A stretch of 64,000 bases of DNA from Tharpella sp964457755 (GCA_964457755.1 CAYWGC010000004.1:1-64000); one strand, 5' to 3'; counted from the first letter of the stretch, positions 17,276 through 26,302 are shown. Notes: a model not told the origin generated them from the letters alone. Made by a program: numbers and translations.

Positions 17276-18068
17276 AAAGAGGGCCTTTTTTGTTATCTTT
17301 TTTATTTTTTCTAGATTAGTTACCCGGTGGTTTACTGTGATAAATTTGCTAAAAAGTTTCCTCTCTTTACTCTATTTCAGGTGTGACTACTTGCTTCGGT
17401 TGAGTCTTGGTAAGGAGAAGCGTTGGCAGATGGATTTTGAGTGCGAAATGCTTGCGCTTGGACGTGGTGATGGGCGTTGGTTTATCCACCCCAAATTTTA
17501 TGATTCTTCTGGTATCGTCTACTCTTTCGGGGTGGGAAAGGATATAAGCTTTGATCTTGAGTTGATAAAACGTTACAATTTTGAGGTGCATGCTTTTGAT
17601 CCGACGCCGACATCCATTCGGTGGTTAGCAGAGCAGTCCTTGCCTCCAGGTTTCCACTTTCACACTTATGGTCTGGCCGATTATGATGGTACGGCGGAGT
17701 TTGTCTTACCTGCCAATCATAGCGTATCTTTTACGATGCTCGACACGCAGGGCGGTGGTGAGTTGGTTCAGGGGGAAGTTCTTAAACTTTCGACTATTCG
17801 ACAGCAACTTGGGCATGAAAAAATTGATATTTGTAAGATGGATATAGAAGGGGCCGAGTATGGGGTTATTGACGATATTATCGAGCAACGGGAATATATT
17901 GATCAGTTGTTGATAGAGTTTCATCATCGTTTGATCGACGGCTCACAAGGGTTGGAGATGACTAAGAAAGCTGTAGCCCGGTTAAATGGGGCCGGTTTTT
18001 TTCTGGTTCATGTTTCTAGAGGATTGGAATTTAGTTTCTTGCGTGACCCTGGGAGGCAATTTAGTTAG
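17262..18068 (+). CDS. FkbM-family SAM-dependent methyltransferase
   Basis: 268 residues if the TTG start overlapping the previous gene is used; GTG at 17337 and ATG at 17430 are alternatives, and none has a clear ribosome site at ideal spacing. The FkbM core is plain: VYSFGVGKDISFDLELI, VHAFDPTPTS, and the late KMDIEGAEYGVI motif. The family O-methylates sugars or polyketides. The hydrophobic first 40 residues could be a membrane anchor or an artefact of the long start. It probably modifies the glycan made by neighbouring genes. Confidence 0.8.
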   Translation: MIQIEKRAFFVIFFIFSRLVTRWFTVINLLKSFLSLLYFRCDYLLRLSLGKEKRWQMDFECEMLALGRGDGRWFIHPKFYDSSGIVYSFGVGKDISFDLELIKRYNFEVHAFDPTPTSIRWLAEQSLPPGFHFHTYGLADYDGTAEFVLPANHSVSFTMLDTQGGGELVQGEVLKLSTIRQQLGHEKIDICKMDIEGAEYGVIDDIIEQREYIDQLLIEFHHRLIDGSQGLEMTKKAVARLNGAGFFLVHVSRGLEFSFLRDPGRQFS

Positions 18069-18202
18069 GTTGGCACAATTGCAACAAGCCTAAATTAACA
18101 GAGAGGGCGTCTTAAAACTGTGTAAATCTATAATCTCTGGCTCCAAATTAATAGAAGCGAAAAGCACTAAGGATTTTTTGCTAAAAATAAGGATTGATTT
18201 CA

Positions 18203-19654
18203 ATGAAACATTCAGTTGCTTTAATTGCTCCACCCTTTACATTGGAAGACCGGTACGGAAAAGACATGAAGCACTTTGGTGCTGTAACTGAACCATTAGG
18301 TCTTGCCTATCTTGCCGGTTGCCTTGAGGAAAAAGGAATAGATGTTTCCATTATTGATGCTCCGGCAGAAAATATGGATATTGAATCCGTTGTTCAGAAA
18401 ATAAAAGATATCGGTTGTAGTTTGGTTGGGGTATCCTTGCTGACACCTTCTTTTGGGGTGGTCAAAAAACTATGTCACCAAATAAAAAATAGTCGATCAA
18501 ACATTACTATTATTTTGGGAGGACCCCATTGTACAGCATTACCGGAAAGAACTCTGGTAGAAATTCCATCAGCAGATATTGTATGTTTTGGTGAGGGTGA
18601 ACATACTATTGTACAGGTTGCAATGGATATAGAAAACTCTGGATTGGATGCTATCAACGGTATCTGTTATCGAGATGATCGTGGTGCCGTGCAAAAAAAT
18701 GGCCCAAGACCGTATGTGGAAAATCTGGATGAAATCCCCTTCCCGGCCAGACACCTTTTGCCGATGGGGAAATACCACATGACCGCATCTAGAGTGGCAG
18801 ATGAATCTTATTGTCCTACAATTATTGTTGCCAGGGGGTGTCCCTTTGGATGTACGTATTGTTCACATACATTTGGTCGTAAACTTCGCTTTCATAGTGT
18901 CGAACGGGTGATCTCGGAAATAAATTTTCTAATGGCTGAGTATAAGATCCACCAATTAAATATAGAAGCCGATACCTTGACTGCCAATAAAAAATTCATT
19001 AACAGCTTGTGTCATGCCCTGATTGAAACCGGTATTGCCCAAAAGATTAAATGGACCTGTGAAAGCCGTGTGGATACGGTCGATTACAATTTACTTAAAT
19101 TGATGAAACAAGCTGGTTGTTGGCAGATTAGTTACGGGTTTGAAACCGGAAGTCAGCGGTTGTTGGATATGATTAATAAATCTGTTACTCTTGAACAGGC
19201 TGAAGAAACCGTAAGGTACACACATCAGGTAGGCATCTCCATCCGAGGCTTCTTTATGTTGGGTCTTCCATCTGAGACCCGAGAAGAAAGTATGGAAACT
19301 ATTAATTTTGCAATAAAGCTAAATCCATTATGGTCTCAGTTTACCATTACAGTCCCCTACCCGGGAACCCCGATGTTTGACAGTCTTGATCGGGAAAACA
19401 AAATCAAGACTTATGATTGGGAACACTACAATACTTGGTCCGGATGGAAAAAGGATGCCCGGATTCCTTTCGTGGCTGAAGGCCGGACTCCTGAAGAGTT
19501 GATTGGCCTTCAAAAAATGGCCTTGAGAAAATTTTATATGCGCCCCAGTGTTTTTATACGTTTTTTGTCATCTGTGAGGTCTGTGAAAGATCTGAAAAAA
19601 TACATGATCGGGCTATACGTTTTACTAAAAAGTAAAATTGCATTACAGGGGTAG
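18203..19654 (+). CDS. B12-binding-domain radical SAM protein
   Basis: About 483 residues. The N-terminal cobalamin-binding-like domain (1-150) contains GVSLLTPSF and the GGPHCTALPE stretch. The radical SAM domain has the cluster motif CPFGCTYC (CX3CX2C) near residue 215 and later GFFMLGLPSETREE. This architecture occurs in methylases and in hopanoid or BchE-like enzymes. TAAGGAT lies 8 bases before the ATG at 18203, so this start is preferred over TTG at 18194. It stands between glycan genes; the substrate cannot be inferred with confidence. A strong hairpin follows. Confidence 0.85.
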   Translation: MKHSVALIAPPFTLEDRYGKDMKHFGAVTEPLGLAYLAGCLEEKGIDVSIIDAPAENMDIESVVQKIKDIGCSLVGVSLLTPSFGVVKKLCHQIKNSRSNITIILGGPHCTALPERTLVEIPSADIVCFGEGEHTIVQVAMDIENSGLDAINGICYRDDRGAVQKNGPRPYVENLDEIPFPARHLLPMGKYHMTASRVADESYCPTIIVARGCPFGCTYCSHTFGRKLRFHSVERVISEINFLMAEYKIHQLNIEADTLTANKKFINSLCHALIETGIAQKIKWTCESRVDTVDYNLLKLMKQAGCWQISYGFETGSQRLLDMINKSVTLEQAEETVRYTHQVGISIRGFFMLGLPSETREESMETINFAIKLNPLWSQFTITVPYPGTPMFDSLDRENKIKTYDWEHYNTWSGWKKDARIPFVAEGRTPEELIGLQKMALRKFYMRPSVFIRFLSSVRSVKDLKKYMIGLYVLLKSKIALQG

Positions 19655-19655
19655 C

Positions 19656-19705
19656 TAAGCCTTGCCCTCTCCGGAGGCAAGGCTTAGTCCCCCCATCTTT
19701 TGGGG
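19656..19705. terminator. Hairpins between convergent radical SAM and GT2 genes
   Basis: TAAGCCTTGCC (19656-19666) pairs perfectly with GGCAAGGCTTA (19676-19686), followed by a second small hairpin of CCCC and GGGG (19691-19705) and a T-run. It lies between two convergent genes and could stop transcription from the plus side. Confidence 0.7.
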
Positions 19706-19737
19706 TTTAAAATTATAGACCCTATGGGGTAGGTTTT

Positions 19738-20607
19738 CTATTTTTGGTAGAGTAGCGTTGTGATCTGTTCAGAAACCAAACCTATAAGAAAGATTTGAAC
19801 ACTGCTGACCAATAATAGGGCACTCATATTGGTGAAACGTCCGGTATCCCAAAAGGTATAAAAATAGTATGAAATTCCTATTGTGAATGTTGTGAAACTG
19901 AAAGGGACGAAGATCTTTAGTGGAGAAAAGAGTGAACCGACCTTGAATATGATCAGCAGAAAGCGCAGCCCGTCCCGAAGTGGTTTGATGTGGCTGGTTC
20001 CCTTATCTTTCCTTTGTTTGGCCTTGATTCCGTAGTAGGTGACATTGTAGCCGGCCCGCATGAAGGCCATGGTGATGGTCGTCGGATAAGAGAAACCGTT
20101 TGGTAATAGGTGCAGAAACTCCTTGAATTTATTTGCTTCGACCACCCGAAATCCGGAGGTCAAGTCACCAATCCTCTGGTTTGTCATCCAGCTTGCGAAA
20201 CGGTTGTAGAAGCCGTTGGCCAGACGACGGCCAAGTCCTGCATGGTCAACTGGTGAGCGTTCGCCAACCACCATCTCATAACCACTCTTAACCATTTCCA
20301 GCATGGGTTTGATCTCTTCGGGCCGATGCTGACCATCTGCATCCATAAAAACTAGGATATCGCCAGTGGCGTTCCGGGCGCCACTTTTGACGGCGGCACC
20401 GTTGCCTTTGCGATAAGGGTGAGTGATTGTTTTAACGTTGAATTTGGCGCAGACCTTTTTGGTGTTATCGGTTGAGCCGTCATTGATGACAATAATTTCA
20501 GCTTTCGGGTAGAGGCTTTTCAGCTCAGGTAACAGGAGAACCAGGCTGTCTGCTTCATTGAGGGCTGGGATGATGATACTGAGGTGGTGGTGAGGGTTAT
20601 TGTCCAT
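19738..20607 (-). CDS. Glycosyltransferase family 2, dolichol-phosphate-mannose-synthase-like
   Basis: 289 residues. The GT2 domain starts with LSIIIPALNEADSL, then IIVINDGSTDNT, and the metal-binding FMDADGQH motif near residue 93. A C-terminal part with two hydrophobic segments (about 220-285) anchors it in the membrane. Such enzymes charge a polyprenyl phosphate with one sugar, the donor type used by GT-C transferases. This links it to the TPR GT-C-like protein 5 kb away (inference). Transcribed towards the radical SAM gene. Confidence 0.85.
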   Translation of the reverse strand: MDNNPHHHLSIIIPALNEADSLVLLLPELKSLYPKAEIIVINDGSTDNTKKVCAKFNVKTITHPYRKGNGAAVKSGARNATGDILVFMDADGQHRPEEIKPMLEMVKSGYEMVVGERSPVDHAGLGRRLANGFYNRFASWMTNQRIGDLTSGFRVVEANKFKEFLHLLPNGFSYPTTITMAFMRAGYNVTYYGIKAKQRKDKGTSHIKPLRDGLRFLLIIFKVGSLFSPLKIFVPFSFTTFTIGISYYFYTFWDTGRFTNMSALLLVSSVQIFLIGLVSEQITTLLYQK

Positions 20608-20807
20608 AATTATTGTTTGACAGCTTGGGTTTTCGGTTGATTAAATCCTTAGCCTTTAAAGGTTCAGGCTGACCATTTTTGCATCATTATCCTGGAGATA
20701 TATAGGTTATCTAGGTATAGTGGTCAAGTTAAAAAACTATGTTTTCATTTTTTGTTTTTTTACAGAATTTACTCCTTGATTAAGATTTGTTTTTTTTGTG
20801 GTATCTT

Positions 20808-21200
20808 CTAGTCTTTTACAGTAGTTATATCTGTTTGACTGAAATCATTTCCTTTAAACAGTAAAGGTTCTCCGCTGTATTTTGCGAGTGCGTAAGAGCA
20901 GCAATCTCCAATATTTAATTTGGCCGGATGTCTACCTTTGCCGAATTTGCGCCAGACTTCTTGAGCCAATTGGGTCAGCTCCACAGTTAAAGGTATTACA
21001 TCAGCATTTATACGGTGCAAGAGGAGGTCAAGTTCACGGCCTCCACTCTCTCCCTTGCGCGATTCAATTACTATTCCGGCTTCCAGTAGGCTAAAGCTGC
21101 AAATTGTTCTTTTGGGGTCGGTTGCGATGGCATGAGCCAAGTGGTTTGTTTCCGGTTCAGCTGTCAGGATGGCGATGATGGCCGAGGTGTCAATAACCAT
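20808..21200 (-). CDS. vapC: VapC-type PIN-domain ribonuclease toxin
   Basis: 130 residues, a normal PIN toxin. The N-terminus MVIDTSAIIAIL carries the first acidic residue, Glu near 41 (SLLEAGIV) the second, and the GDCCSYALA stretch the third; these coordinate the metal that cuts RNA. The start is five bases after the antitoxin stop, in line with translational coupling. The family cleaves tRNA or rRNA; the target here is unknown. Confidence 0.9.
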   Translation of the reverse strand: MVIDTSAIIAILTAEPETNHLAHAIATDPKRTICSFSLLEAGIVIESRKGESGGRELDLLLHRINADVIPLTVELTQLAQEVWRKFGKGRHPAKLNIGDCCSYALAKYSGEPLLFKGNDFSQTDITTVKD

Positions 21201-21205
21201 CAGCT

Positions 21206-21454
21206 CTAAACCCCATTCTTGTTATAGCCCAGAATTTCTTCATCGCTACGGTTGTCCAGATCCGGAAGGGTGTTACAGCGTTGGGATATTGAAAGTATCT
21301 GTTGTTCAACATCAATGATGGTTTTTTTCCCCTTCAAGTTTTCCAGACGATTTTCCAGGGCCTTAATAATTGTTTGGGTAATGTTTTCTTTGGTTATGGA
21401 TGAAACTTGCCGGGCTAGTTGTTCGGCATATGGGTTCCTGATACTTAATGCCAT
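21206..21454 (-). CDS. vapB: VapB-type antitoxin (Rv0623-like)
   Basis: 82 residues upstream of vapC in the usual antitoxin-first order. It begins MALSIRNPYAEQLARQVS, the start typical of the short transcription-factor antitoxins of this group, with a ribbon-helix-helix-like N-terminus and a C-terminal part that would cover the toxin. It would bind its own promoter; an AT-rich palindrome lies 39 bases upstream. Confidence 0.87.
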   Translation of the reverse strand: MALSIRNPYAEQLARQVSSITKENITQTIIKALENRLENLKGKKTIIDVEQQILSISQRCNTLPDLDNRSDEEILGYNKNGV

Positions 21455-21492
21455 GGTCTGGTCTCCTAGGATATCGTATTGAATATGTAGTA

Positions 21493-21513
21493 AAATATAT
21501 ATTATATATATTT
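21493..21513. promoter_or_regulatory. Candidate VapB operator, AT palindrome
   Basis: Ten-base arms AAATATATAT and ATATATATTT flank one central T, upstream of vapB. Toxin-antitoxin complexes commonly repress through such palindromes; binding is inferred. Confidence 0.45.
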
Positions 21514-21633
21514 AAATGTCAAGTTCACGATCTCCACATTCACTATTACGCATCTTTATAGCAATTTCGGTCTTCAATTTTCAGGGTAACTGCTCCCGCC
21601 AGCTCCCGGATCGAAATTGATGGTTTTGAAAAA

Positions 21634-22791
21634 TCAGGATGAACAGTTAGCGATGGCCTGTTTTATGGCTTTGTAAATGGGTGGATATTCTTGTAATAAA
21701 TCTCGGTGCTGTCTGAGTGTATCACTGGCACTGGCAAGTGTATGTTCAATGAGTTTGGAAGCTTTATTGATGCCGATTTTTTCCCCGAAATGGTTAAGTT
21801 CTGCTTTTCCCGGGAAAGATTTTTTCTGGCCGTTCATTTTTAATGCTGGAGTATCATTTTTTAAATATGATAATGTTGACACAATGTCATAAGCGGGCGA
21901 CAGGCGTATTGTCTCAGGTTTTTTTATGTCATCATAGATCAGGGAGAAATTTTTTTTATGTGCGTCCCCGTTTCCAACTGCTACGGATAGAACCAACAAT
22001 CGAAAAAACAGTTCCAAGTCCTTTTGCGGAGCGGCGCAATACATTTTAATAACATTGGCAAGAGATTCATAGGAACCTGTATACTTGTCGCTAGTTCTTT
22101 CCCCCAGGAGTACGGAAAAATCCTCAACTCCCAGATTGCTGCCATTATCACGGAGATCAAAGCGGCGCAAGACAAATAGAGAGTGATCATCGGACAGGTA
22201 AAAATCAGGCACATGTAAGCCGCAATTTTTTGCGGCGGTCATGCAGAAGTACTCATTTACGGCGAGCCCGGGGTATTCTTTAAGGCCGCTTTTTATTATC
22301 AGTCCCGGAGTATTAAAGGTTGCCCGAACATCTCCAACTAAAATTTTGGGTTGTACGCCACTAATAGAGGTTTGGAGCAGGTATTTATCGACCAACTCAT
22401 CAAATAGAGACTTTTTGCCTCGCCACTGTAAAATTTCTGCCAGGTTCTCTTTACCTGCATCGTTAGCAGGGAAATGGCTGGAATGATATTGAAGCCGGCC
22501 TATACCATAATCACGTTGCAGTGCCAGAAACAGCATGTCATCAATGCGAATATGTTTTCGTAACCGTTCCGTAATACGTTCACGAACAAAACCTTCTGGC
22601 AGATTTTGTTCGAATATAGGGTGTACCACTCCACGGCTGTAACTGGGCAGGCGAACCGGCATGGTCAGGGAGATTTGGCAATCAGATTGGGCTGAATGAT
22701 CATAAGCAAATGAAAATCGGTGAGTTTTTTCAAGTGTGCCACTGTTACCTTCCGGCACACTGACACGTAATCTGTTTATCCTTTCATTCAT
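21634..22791 (-). CDS. hipA: HipA-family serine/threonine kinase toxin
   Basis: 385 residues from the ATG at 22791, which overlaps the hipB stop by eight bases; a longer frame exists but would overlap hipB further. Family motifs: the ISGVQPK loop around residue 145, the NGDAHKKNFSL catalytic segment and AYDIVST metal-binding Asp in the C-terminal half. HipA of E. coli phosphorylates glutamyl-tRNA synthetase; here a glnS gene lies 1.7 kb away, but a link is only suggestive. The kinase core looks complete. Confidence 0.9.
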   Translation of the reverse strand: MNERINRLRVSVPEGNSGTLEKTHRFSFAYDHSAQSDCQISLTMPVRLPSYSRGVVHPIFEQNLPEGFVRERITERLRKHIRIDDMLFLALQRDYGIGRLQYHSSHFPANDAGKENLAEILQWRGKKSLFDELVDKYLLQTSISGVQPKILVGDVRATFNTPGLIIKSGLKEYPGLAVNEYFCMTAAKNCGLHVPDFYLSDDHSLFVLRRFDLRDNGSNLGVEDFSVLLGERTSDKYTGSYESLANVIKMYCAAPQKDLELFFRLLVLSVAVGNGDAHKKNFSLIYDDIKKPETIRLSPAYDIVSTLSYLKNDTPALKMNGQKKSFPGKAELNHFGEKIGINKASKLIEHTLASASDTLRQHRDLLQEYPPIYKAIKQAIANCSS

Positions 22792-23041
22792 CAGACAACT
22801 CATCCAACGTAGGAAAGCGCACGGGTTCAAGGGTGAGGCGTAATCCCATCGCCCTTAAAATACTTAAAACCTGTCGAAACGAGCCCTTGTAAGTTCCCCG
22901 TTCAATCTCACCTACAACTTGTCGCCGCACTGAGGCAAGCTCGGCAAGGTGTGATTGCAGTAAGCCTCGTTGTTTTCGGGCTTCTCGAATTTTTCTACCC
23001 AAAATTTCCATATCACTTAACAATTCAATCGATCGCTTCAT
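22784..23041 (-). CDS. hipB: HipB-type Xre antitoxin
   Basis: About 85 residues from the ATG at 23041; an inner ATG at 23011 is possible, and a longer frame to 23185 would run into a likely operator. The helix-turn-helix is LGRKIREARKQRGLLQSHLA followed by SVRRQVVGEIERG. The stop overlaps the start of hipA. It should neutralise HipA and repress the operon. Confidence 0.85.
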   Translation of the reverse strand: MKRSIELLSDMEILGRKIREARKQRGLLQSHLAELASVRRQVVGEIERGTYKGSFRQVLSILRAMGLRLTLEPVRFPTLDELSDE

Positions 23042-23477
23042 CCAGTAGCCAAAGTATTGATAGTGCCCTTGGATATTCGACTGTTCGAGTTTCCAGAGCA
23101 CACTGAGTCTCATTTTGATTCTGACATCTTTCACCTGCTGGGTTGTGCTAGATTTCCTAACACATATGTTTGCTATTGTAAACATTTTTAATAAAAATGT
23201 AAGGTATGTTTATAAAGATAGACATTTTAGTTTTATATCTGCCGGAGAGTGGTGATGCTGTTTCTGGAATCGTAAATATGTGATGTTAAATTCATATCCT
23301 CCAAAGCAGATATCCACAATTCTCCATTCTTTATGATGTCATATTAAAATTATTAGAGAAATGAGAGATGTTGTGGTAAGGTAATTCTGTTTGGTATGGT
23401 GTTGCCGGTTTCAATTTGGTGCATGGGTGAGTCGTTATTCTTTGGGCATCCATAGTAGAAAGCCATGGAGAAGTTTG
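23042..23477. other. Intergenic region between hipB and hepT
   Basis: No convincing gene in 436 bases. It holds the candidate operator at 23166-23185 and presumably the divergent promoters of hipBA (minus) and hepT-mntA (plus). No terminator or repeat was seen. Confidence 0.5.
23166..23185. promoter_or_regulatory. Candidate hipBA operator
   Basis: ATGTTTGC (23166-23173) and GTAAACAT (23178-23185) form a near-perfect inverted repeat with a 4-base spacer, about 125 bases before hipB. A related ATGTAAGGTATG stretch follows at about 23196. Assignment as HipB site is inferred. Confidence 0.4.
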
Positions 23478-23891
23478 ATGATAAACGGTGTTGTTTTAAG
23501 AAAACTGGAAAGTCTTTATGAGGTCTTGCGCGAGCTGGAATCATTGGGGCCGGTTACGATCGATATCTTGGCTGATGACTGGCTTACCTGGCGAGCTATT
23601 GAGCGTGATCTTCAAGTTTTAGTGGAAATAGTTTTGGATGTTTGCCAGCGTCTTATTTCCGTTGCTGATGAAGTACTGGCCACGACCGGTTCGGCTGCCG
23701 TAAAAAAATGTGTTGAACTTGGTGCTTTGTCGGGAACAGATCCTTTTCGAAAAATGGTCCAGTTCAGGAATTTCATTGTTCATCGTTATGAACAGGTTGA
23801 GGTTGGAATTCTGGCCGGAATGGTTAATGATAATCTGAAAGATTTCAAGCAGTTTAAAGTCGAGGTACTGAACTATGTCCGTCAGGGTTGA
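23478..23891 (+). CDS. hepT: HepT-type HEPN ribonuclease toxin (DUF86)
   Basis: 137 residues from the ATG at 23478, supported by GGAG 7 bases upstream; the longer frame lacks a ribosome site. The RX4H catalytic motif of HEPN RNases is present as RNFIVH followed by Arg-Tyr near residue 105. The C-terminus overlaps the start of mntA by 17 bases. In characterised pairs HepT cleaves RNA and is silenced by AMPylation of the Tyr in this motif. Confidence 0.92.
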   Translation: MINGVVLRKLESLYEVLRELESLGPVTIDILADDWLTWRAIERDLQVLVEIVLDVCQRLISVADEVLATTGSAAVKKCVELGALSGTDPFRKMVQFRNFIVHRYEQVEVGILAGMVNDNLKDFKQFKVEVLNYVRQG

Positions 23892-24249
23892 CCTGAAGCA
23901 CGCCCAGAAAGTATGGGAAAGCAATCCTTCTTTGGTTGCGGCATGGAGTTTTGGTTCTGCCAAAGAGGGGGATGTGGTACAGGGTAGTGATCTTGATATT
24001 GCGGTACTTTTCTCCTCTCTGCCAAATTTTGAGCAATTGGCCGAGCTTAGAGCCGACCTCCAAGATGCTTTGGAATTTGATACTATAGATTTAATGGTAC
24101 TTAATACGGCTGGGACCATAAGCGCCATGGAAGCCGTTTCGGGAAAATCTCTTTTTTGTTGTGATCGTAGCAAACGGGCAGAATTTGTTTCTCTGGTTTC
24201 CAGACAATATGAGGACGACATGGCCTTTTTAGAGAAAAGTCTGCCGTAG
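23875..24249 (+). CDS. mntA: MntA-type nucleotidyltransferase antitoxin
   Basis: 124 residues. The minimal nucleotidyltransferase motif is intact: Gly-Ser, ten residues, then Asp-Leu-Asp (FGSAKEG...SDLDIAVL, about residues 26-40), with a third Asp in TIDLMVL. MntA proteins use ATP to AMPylate HepT and so block it. Overlap with hepT shows coupled translation. Confidence 0.92.
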   Translation: MSVRVDLKHAQKVWESNPSLVAAWSFGSAKEGDVVQGSDLDIAVLFSSLPNFEQLAELRADLQDALEFDTIDLMVLNTAGTISAMEAVSGKSLFCCDRSKRAEFVSLVSRQYEDDMAFLEKSLP

Positions 24250-24281
24250 TGCCTTCTTCTTTACTGCCGGGGAGTAAGTAG

Positions 24282-24407
24282 ATGAGAATTAGCAAACATA
24301 TGGTTGCTCAAATAAAAAAAGCGTTTAGCGAAACTTTAGTTTATATACATAAAAAAGAACTTAAGCTGATTTTGGAAACCTTATCCAGTAAAGTTGTTTC
24401 CAACTAA
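24282..24407 (+). CDS. 41-residue hypothetical protein after hepT-mntA
   Basis: Small frame ATG to TAA with a good ribosome site, GGGGAG (24269-24274), 7 bases before the start. It begins 32 bases after mntA on the same strand. The product is basic and helical in appearance, starting MRISKHMVAQIKKAF, with no cysteine and no clear membrane segment. I do not recognise a family. It could be a third member of the toxin-antitoxin operon or a chance frame. Confidence 0.4.
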   Translation: MRISKHMVAQIKKAFSETLVYIHKKELKLILETLSSKVVSN

Positions 24408-24496
24408 GGAAGTTAGGTGGATATTGTTGCCCGGTATTCATTCGGGTTGAATTTGCTGGTTATGGTTTTTATGATTTGATTTTTAGGAGCCAATTT

Positions 24497-26236
24497 GTGC
24501 AGGATAAGAGAAAAAATAGTTTAGCTGATAAATCAGCAGATGTAGAGTGTGGAGCTGGTGGCGTTGTCGAAAATTTTATTCACATGCAGATCCGCGAAGA
24601 TCTTAAGGCAGGTAAGAATGAGGCTCGGGTGCATACTCGTTTTCCACCCGAGCCTAACGGATATCTCCATATCGGTCATGCTAAGTCGATCTGTCTCAAT
24701 TTTGGTTTGGCTGAATCTTTTAAAGGTTTTTGTAACCTCCGTTTTGACGATACCAATCCGAGCAAAGAAGAGATCGAATATGTTGACTCTATAAAAGAGG
24801 ATGTCAGATGGCTCGGTTTTGACTGGGCTGAAAGGGAATTTTTTGCCTCTGATTACTTTGAACAGCTCTATGAATATGCGCTTCAGTTAGTCAAAAATGG
24901 TAAGGCTTATGTCTGTGATTTGACCCCGGAGGAGACCCGCAAGTATCGCGGTAATTTAAAAGAACCCGGTCGCAATAGTCCTTATCGGGAACGTTCGGTA
25001 GCCGAAAATCTCGACCTCTTTGAGCGTATGCGGGCCGGAGAGTTCGCTGATGGATCTCGTGTGTTGCGGGCTAAAATAGATATGGCTTCGGGAAATATGA
25101 ATATGCGGGATCCGGTTATCTATCGGATTTTGCGGGCAACCCACCATCGTACCGGCGATACTTGGTGTATCTATCCGATGTATGATTTTGCTCACGGTCT
25201 CTCTGACGCTATCGAGGGGATAACCCATTCAATCTGTACCTTGGAATTTCAGGATCATCGCCCCTTATATGAATGGTTTATCGAGCAGTTGCCGGTTCCT
25301 TCCCGGCCGCGACAGATTGAGTTTGCCCGGCTTAATCTCAGCTATACGGTGATGAGTAAAAGGAAGTTGTTACAACTTGTTAACGAAGGCTTGGTCGATG
25401 GTTGGGACGATCCACGTTTGCCGACGCTTTCCGGCTTTAGGCGCCGTGGATTTACCTCTGACTCGATTAGAAGTTTTTGTGAACGGATTGGGGTTGCCAA
25501 ACGCAACAGTATGGTCGATGTAGCTCTTTTAGAACACACCGTACGTGAAGATCTTAATCGTAAGGCCCCAAGGTATATGGCGGTCTTAAAACCTTTAAAA
25601 GTAATTATTGAGAATTATCCTGAAGATCGGGTTGAAGAACTAGATGCGGTTAATAATCCCGAAGACTCTACGGCTGGAATTCGTAAAGTCCCATTTTCCC
25701 GGGAAATCTATGTCGAACAGGACGATTTTATGGAAGATGCTCCGAAAAAGTTTCGTCGTTTAACTCCGGGTCGCGAAGTCCGTTTGCGCTACGCCTACTA
25801 TATTCGTTGCGATAGATTTGAAAAAGATGCTGATGGCGAGGTAACGGTTTTGTATTGCAGTTATGATCCCGAAACTAAGGGAGGCTCGGCCCCGGATGGC
25901 CGCAAGGTCAAGGCGACGCTGCACTGGGTTGCGGCCCCCACGGCAGTTGCGGCTGAAGTGCGCCTTTATGACCGGCTTTTTTCAGACCCGGATCCCGGCG
26001 CTGAAAAGGATGGAAAACCTTTTACGGAAAATATTAATCCAGATTCCCTTGTCGTGTTGGATGATTGCAAGCTTGAACCAGTTCTGGCTGAGGTTTCTGT
26101 CGGAGTGACGGTTCAATTTGAACGCTTGGGCTATTTCACCCCTGACAATTGCAAAAATGTGACAAAACAACCGGTTTTTAATCGAACTATTACTCTACGT
26201 GATACCTGGGCTAAAGTTGCTGGAAAGAGAAAATAG
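24497..26236 (+). CDS. glnS: Glutaminyl-tRNA synthetase
   Basis: Class I synthetase charging tRNA-Gln. About 579 residues from GTG at 24497; AGGAG at 24485-24489 points to this start, 7 codons inside the open frame. The HIGH motif appears as YLHIGH within PPEPNGYLHIGHAKS, the KMSKS motif as VMSKRK, and the C-terminal anticodon-binding beta-barrels are complete. Presence of glnS suggests direct tRNA-Gln charging beside or instead of the GatCAB route. A bidirectional terminator follows. Confidence 0.96.
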   Translation: MQDKRKNSLADKSADVECGAGGVVENFIHMQIREDLKAGKNEARVHTRFPPEPNGYLHIGHAKSICLNFGLAESFKGFCNLRFDDTNPSKEEIEYVDSIKEDVRWLGFDWAEREFFASDYFEQLYEYALQLVKNGKAYVCDLTPEETRKYRGNLKEPGRNSPYRERSVAENLDLFERMRAGEFADGSRVLRAKIDMASGNMNMRDPVIYRILRATHHRTGDTWCIYPMYDFAHGLSDAIEGITHSICTLEFQDHRPLYEWFIEQLPVPSRPRQIEFARLNLSYTVMSKRKLLQLVNEGLVDGWDDPRLPTLSGFRRRGFTSDSIRSFCERIGVAKRNSMVDVALLEHTVREDLNRKAPRYMAVLKPLKVIIENYPEDRVEELDAVNNPEDSTAGIRKVPFSREIYVEQDDFMEDAPKKFRRLTPGREVRLRYAYYIRCDRFEKDADGEVTVLYCSYDPETKGGSAPDGRKVKATLHWVAAPTAVAAEVRLYDRLFSDPDPGAEKDGKPFTENINPDSLVVLDDCKLEPVLAEVSVGVTVQFERLGYFTPDNCKNVTKQPVFNRTITLRDTWAKVAGKRK

Positions 26237-26252
26237 AAAAGTATATTGTTAT

Positions 26253-26287
26253 GATCTATTGTGTCTGGCTCGCATAAACAATAGATC
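26253..26287. repeat. 10-bp inverted repeat after glnS
   Basis: GATCTATTGT (26253-26262) and ACAATAGATC (26278-26287) with a 15-base loop lie just before the terminator. It may stabilise the 3' end of the glnS mRNA. Confidence 0.5.
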
Positions 26288-26302
26288 GTAGATTTTAGGG
26301 TG

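Noticed and set aside
23619..24221. 200-residue frame on the minus strand across hepT-mntA
   Set aside because: It lies opposite two recognisable genes, has no family features and crosses both genes; a shadow frame.
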